From Viridibacterium silvisoli (GTDB taxonomy: Bacteria; Pseudomonadota; Gammaproteobacteria; Burkholderiales; Rhodocyclaceae): a stretch of 64,000 bases of DNA. Where the stretch lies: the NCBI RefSeq assembly GCF_036017035.1, contig NZ_JAYXHS010000004.1:434001-498000 (forward strand), written 5' to 3'. The notes below the pieces were generated by a model. The model made no database searches. It saw only the letters and a list, made by a program, of their open reading frames with translations, and was not told the origin of the DNA. Position numbers and translations under genes: made by a program. Each line of letters begins with the position of its first letter. Within the stretch, counting starts at the first letter, position 1. This document shows positions 60,974 through 64,000 of the stretch, piece by piece.

Positions 60974-62683
60974 ATGCGCGCCACCCAGTTTTTCGTCTCC
61001 ACACTCAAGGATGCCCCCTCCGACGCAGAGATCGTCAGTCACAAGCTGATGATGCGTGCCGGCCTGATCAAGAAGCTCTCCGCCGGTATCTATAACTACA
61101 TGCCGATGGGCCTGCGCGTGATCCGCAAGATCGAAGGCATCATCCGCGACGAGATGAACCGCGCTGGCGCAGTCGAACTGGCGATGCCGGTCGTGCAACC
61201 TGCAGAGCTGTGGCAGGAGACGGGCCGCTTCGACAAGATGGGCGACGAACTGTTGCGCCTGAAAGACCGCCACGGCCGCGACTTCGTGCTGCAGCCCACG
61301 GCTGAAGAAGTCGTCACCGACATCGTGCGCCAGGAAATCCGCAGCTATCGCCAGCTGCCGAAGAATCTGTACCAGATCCAGACCAAGTTCCGCGATGAGC
61401 GCCGTCCACGTTTCGGCGTGATGCGTGGCCGCGAGTTCACGATGAAGGACGCCTACTCCTTCCACACCAGCTTCGACGACCTGAAGCGCGAATACCAGAA
61501 CATGTTCGACACCTACTCGCGCATCTTCACGCGACTGGGCTTGGAATTCCGCGCTGTGGCGGCGGACACCGGCGCGATTGGCGGCACAGGCTCGCATGAA
61601 TTCCACGTGATCGCCGAGACCGGCGAAGACGCGCTCGCCTACTGCCCAGACTCCGATTTCGCAGCCAACGTCGAGCTGGCCGAAGCTTTGGCGCCGACCA
61701 CGACACGCCTTGCTCCACAAGCCGCGCTGACCAAGGTGCATACGCCGGGCGCCAAAACCATCGACGAGCTAGCTGCCTTCCTCAAGATTCCAGCAGCGCA
61801 AACACTCAAGTCTGTGATCGTTGATGGCGATGAAGGCATTCCGGTTTTGCTGCTGCTGCGTGGCGATCATGAGCTGAACGAAGTGAAGGCCGGCAAGCTG
61901 GCTGGCGTGCTGTCGCCCTTGCGCTTCTCTACACCCGCAACCATCGAACAAGCCTTCGGCGCAGCGCCCGGCTCGCTCGGCCCTGTCGGCTATAAGGGGC
62001 GTGTGTACATCGATCGTTCGGCGGCCGTGTTGTCGGACGTCGTCATCGGCGCCAACGAGAACGACTATCACTTCACCGGTGCGAACATCGGCCGCGACTT
62101 CCCCGAGCCTGCTGTTGCCGACATCCGCAACGCCGTCGCTGGCGACCCGTCGCCTGACGGCAAGGGCAAACTCGAAATCTGCCGCGGCATCGAAGTCGGC
62201 CACATCTTCCAGCTGCGCACCAGGTACTCCGAAGCCATGGGCTGCAAGTTCATTGGCGAAGACGGCAAGGAGCAGGTCATGGAAATGGGCTGCTATGGCG
62301 TCGGTGTTACCCGCATCATGGGCGCCGCCATCGAGCAGAATTTCGACGAGCGCGGCATCATCTGGCCAGACAGCATCGCACCGTTCACAGTCGTGCTGTG
62401 CCCGATGGGCTGGAGCCGTTCAGAAGCCGTGCGCGATACCGCTAATAAACTCTATAGCGAGCTGCAGGCGCTGGGCATCGACGTTCTGCTGGATGATCGC
62501 GACGAACGCCCCGGCGCCATGTTCGCCGACTGGGAACTGATCGGCGTACCGCACCGGGTGGTGATCGGTGACCGAGGCTTGAAGGAAAATGTGCTTGAAT
62601 ATCAAGGCCGTCGCGATGCCGAAGCGACCAAGGTTCCCGTCAACGAGATTGCCTCGTTCGTAAAATCAAAACTCAGCAATTAA
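60974..62683 (+). CDS. proS: prolyl-tRNA synthetase (bacterial type)
   Basis: A 569-residue class II synthetase with the YbaK-like editing insert (about 225-385) between motifs 2 and 3. Motif 1 lies in MNRAGAVELAMPVVQPAELW and motif 2 in FRDERRPRFGVMRGREFTMK. Motif 3 falls in the GCYGVGVTRIMGAAIEQNFD stretch. The anticodon-binding domain ends the protein. Start taken at 60974 (MRATQFFVSTLKD). The TAA stop overlaps the next ATG. Confidence 0.96.
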   Translation: MRATQFFVSTLKDAPSDAEIVSHKLMMRAGLIKKLSAGIYNYMPMGLRVIRKIEGIIRDEMNRAGAVELAMPVVQPAELWQETGRFDKMGDELLRLKDRHGRDFVLQPTAEEVVTDIVRQEIRSYRQLPKNLYQIQTKFRDERRPRFGVMRGREFTMKDAYSFHTSFDDLKREYQNMFDTYSRIFTRLGLEFRAVAADTGAIGGTGSHEFHVIAETGEDALAYCPDSDFAANVELAEALAPTTTRLAPQAALTKVHTPGAKTIDELAAFLKIPAAQTLKSVIVDGDEGIPVLLLLRGDHELNEVKAGKLAGVLSPLRFSTPATIEQAFGAAPGSLGPVGYKGRVYIDRSAAVLSDVVIGANENDYHFTGANIGRDFPEPAVADIRNAVAGDPSPDGKGKLEICRGIEVGHIFQLRTRYSEAMGCKFIGEDGKEQVMEMGCYGVGVTRIMGAAIEQNFDERGIIWPDSIAPFTVVLCPMGWSRSEAVRDTANKLYSELQALGIDVLLDDRDERPGAMFADWELIGVPHRVVIGDRGLKENVLEYQGRRDAEATKVPVNEIASFVKSKLSN

Positions 62684-63348
62684 TGACGTCTCCGCAAACA
62701 CTCGCTCGCTTCTCTGCCAAGGCCCTGCTGATCTGCGTCAGCCTGGGCCTTTCGGGCCTCGCTCTGGCTGGTGGCCAACGAGAAGAAGCCTTGGCTGCCA
62801 GCGTACAGGCGTCGATGCAGAAGGCGATCAGCGATACCGCTTCACCAGAGCCGATCTTCGCCTCTGAAGATGAAAAGCTCCGCTGGCTGACGGAAATGTC
62901 GCCGCGCCTCGTGAAGCGCTTGCCAGACACGCGTGATCGCGTCGAATTCCTCAAGACGGTTTATTACGAAGCCCAGCGTGCGGGTCTCGACCCCCAGCTG
63001 GTCTTGGGCCTGATCGAAGTCGAAAGCGCCTTCCGCAAATACGCAGTGTCATCGGTTGGTGCGCGCGGTTTCATGCAAGTCATGCCATTCTGGGTCAAGC
63101 AGATTGGCACCAGTGAGCAAAACCTGTTTCATCTGCGTACCAATCTGCGCTATGGCTGCACGATCCTGCGTCACTATCTCGACATCGAGAAAGGCGACCT
63201 GTATCGCGCGCTAGGCCGCTACAACGGCAGCCTCGGTCGGCCTGAATACCCGAACATGGTCCGCGCAGCATGGGAAAAGAAATGGGCTTACGAAAAGCCC
63301 AAGACTCAGGCTGCTGCGCCGCTGACAACCACCGTCGCCCAGCGCTGA
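62683..63348 (+). CDS. SLT-domain lytic transglycosylase
   Basis: A 221-residue periplasmic enzyme that cleaves peptidoglycan glycan. A signal peptide (ALLICVSLGLSGLALAGG) is followed by the SLT fold (about 95-205). The catalytic Glu lies in LIEVESAFRKY, with SSVGARGFMQVMP and RYNGSLGRPEYPNMV downstream, an arrangement seen in family 1 enzymes. The ATG is coupled to proS (TAATG overlap). Confidence 0.9.
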   Translation: MTSPQTLARFSAKALLICVSLGLSGLALAGGQREEALAASVQASMQKAISDTASPEPIFASEDEKLRWLTEMSPRLVKRLPDTRDRVEFLKTVYYEAQRAGLDPQLVLGLIEVESAFRKYAVSSVGARGFMQVMPFWVKQIGTSEQNLFHLRTNLRYGCTILRHYLDIEKGDLYRALGRYNGSLGRPEYPNMVRAAWEKKWAYEKPKTQAAAPLTTTVAQR

Positions 63349-63511
63349 GGCCAGCCTCGGCCGCAGACCTTGCTCTGCTTATGCTTTATCCGCTGCATCA
63401 CGAGCTGACCAGCTTCGTTTCCAGTACAACGTGATTCCATTCAACGCAATGGAATAAATGCGTGCAGCCCGTGTTCATATCATGTCACTCACAACCGCAG
63501 GAGACATGACC

Positions 63512-63916
63512 ATGCAACACCTCGCATTCCGTCGCATTCTCGGCAGCACCCTTCTCGTTGCATCGTTCGCCGTTCTGGCCGCCTGTAGCAGCATGTCATC
63601 AGCACCTGCGGCCCCAGCCAAAATTGCAGATGGCGTATTCACCGATAGCAAGGGCATGACGCTGTACACCTTCGACAAGGACACCGTACCAGGCAAGAGT
63701 GCCTGCAATGGCCCCTGCGCAACCAACTGGCCACCACTGGCAGTCGCTGACGGCGCCACCGCTTCGGGCGACTGGAGTGTCGTGACTCGTGACGACGGCA
63801 AGAAGCAATGGGCTTACAAGGGCAAGCCGGTCTACACCTGGGCCAAGGACATGAAGCCGGGAGACAAGACTGGCGAAGGCATGGCTGGCAACACCTGGCA
63901 CGTAGCCAAGCCCTAA
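63512..63916 (+). CDS. COG4315-like secreted lipoprotein
   Basis: A 134-residue lipoprotein. Lipobox VLAAC at the end of a hydrophobic leader, a Pro/Ala linker, then the short repeat-type domain with GMTLYTFDKDTVPGKSACNG, GPCATNWPPLAV, and QWAYKGKPVYTWAKD. These are the hallmarks of the secreted-repeat lipoproteins grouped in COG4315, whose role is unproven. Start chosen at 63512, since AGGAG is then at 8 nt; the ATG at 63506 would be too close. Confidence 0.85.
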   Translation: MQHLAFRRILGSTLLVASFAVLAACSSMSSAPAAPAKIADGVFTDSKGMTLYTFDKDTVPGKSACNGPCATNWPPLAVADGATASGDWSVVTRDDGKKQWAYKGKPVYTWAKDMKPGDKTGEGMAGNTWHVAKP

Positions 63917-63936
63917 GCGATCACCAGTAAAAACAC

Positions 63937-63961
63937 AAAGGGCGCCGTGGCGCCCTTTGTC
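63937..63961 (+). terminator. terminator of the COG4315-like gene
   Basis: AAAGGGCGCC (63937-63946) and GGCGCCCTTT (63949-63958) form a 10-bp stem with a 2-nt loop; only a short T-tract follows. Confidence 0.7.
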
Positions 63962-64000
63962 ATTTCAAAACCAGCTCTTGTTGCTCGTCGAAATTACTCG

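Noticed and set aside
1..64000. CRISPR arrays, rRNA, tRNA, prophage and IS elements
   Set aside because: None were seen: no regular spacer repeats, no transposase- or phage-structural-like frames, and no cloverleaf apart from the tmRNA domain.

Overview
This 64-kb window is a piece of a GC-rich betaproteobacterial chromosome. The support is a long run of intact single-copy housekeeping genes in arrangements typical of that class (ubiG-gph, glyA-nrdR-ribD, grpE-dnaK-dnaJ, proS with a trailing lytic transglycosylase next to rppH and coq7) and a tmRNA whose tag reads ANDEQFAVAA. Rhodocyclales or a neighbouring order is my best guess, but genus cannot be fixed from the sequence alone. There is no rRNA operon, tRNA, CRISPR array, prophage or insertion sequence that I can see.

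Layout. 1-6.2 kb: the 5' part of gyrA (minus strand, cut by the window edge, and running under a long antisense open frame), then mtaD, an OmpA-family porin-like protein, ubiG, gph and ssrA (tmRNA). 6.2-12.2 kb: tex, a small unknown protein, a Y-family polymerase, a family-IV esterase and a TIGR02647-type small protein. 12.2-15.9 kb: a lipoprotein pectate lyase followed by a small accessory island. Its two open frames are each followed by a folded attC-type site, that is, an integron cassette array without an integrase, and it ends in a third gene and a REP doublet. 15.9-24.4 kb: a Rob/GyrI-type AraC regulator divergent from exported msrB-msrA, then NDH-2, a YbaL-like K+/H+ antiporter, a YqhA-family membrane protein, a FixJ-type regulator and a SAM methyltransferase. 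24.5-32.6 kb: a signalling block (CheR, REC-EAL phosphodiesterase, a 1203-residue hybrid histidine kinase, a chemoreceptor). 32.7-41.4 kb: class I fumarase, a small protein, TRAP permeases, a histidine phosphatase, glyA, nrdR, ribD and a MoeB/ThiF enzyme. The last two genes face each other, and both stop codons lie inside one REP doublet. 41.5-50 kb: a double-AP2 protein, an EF-hand-like protein, a Ser/Thr kinase fused to a cyclic-nucleotide-binding domain, and a heat-shock cluster with RpoH-like promoters in which a fatty-acid desaturase sits between dnaK and dnaJ. 50-64 kb: a degenerate HD-GYP protein, RecQ, a four-gene membrane glycosylation operon, a DUF4212 protein, an esterase, coq7, rppH, proS, a lytic transglycosylase and a COG4315-like lipoprotein.

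How it fits together. The core genes suggest a respiring, ubiquinone-using bacterium (UbiG, Coq7, NDH-2, fumarase). It appears motile or chemosensory (CheR, MCP, EAL, HD-GYP-like) and able to attack plant polysaccharide (pectate lyase, acetyl-esterase-like hydrolase). The most distinctive accessory feature is the orphan attC cassette array at 13.9-15.1 kb. The two REP doublets placed on stop codons come next.
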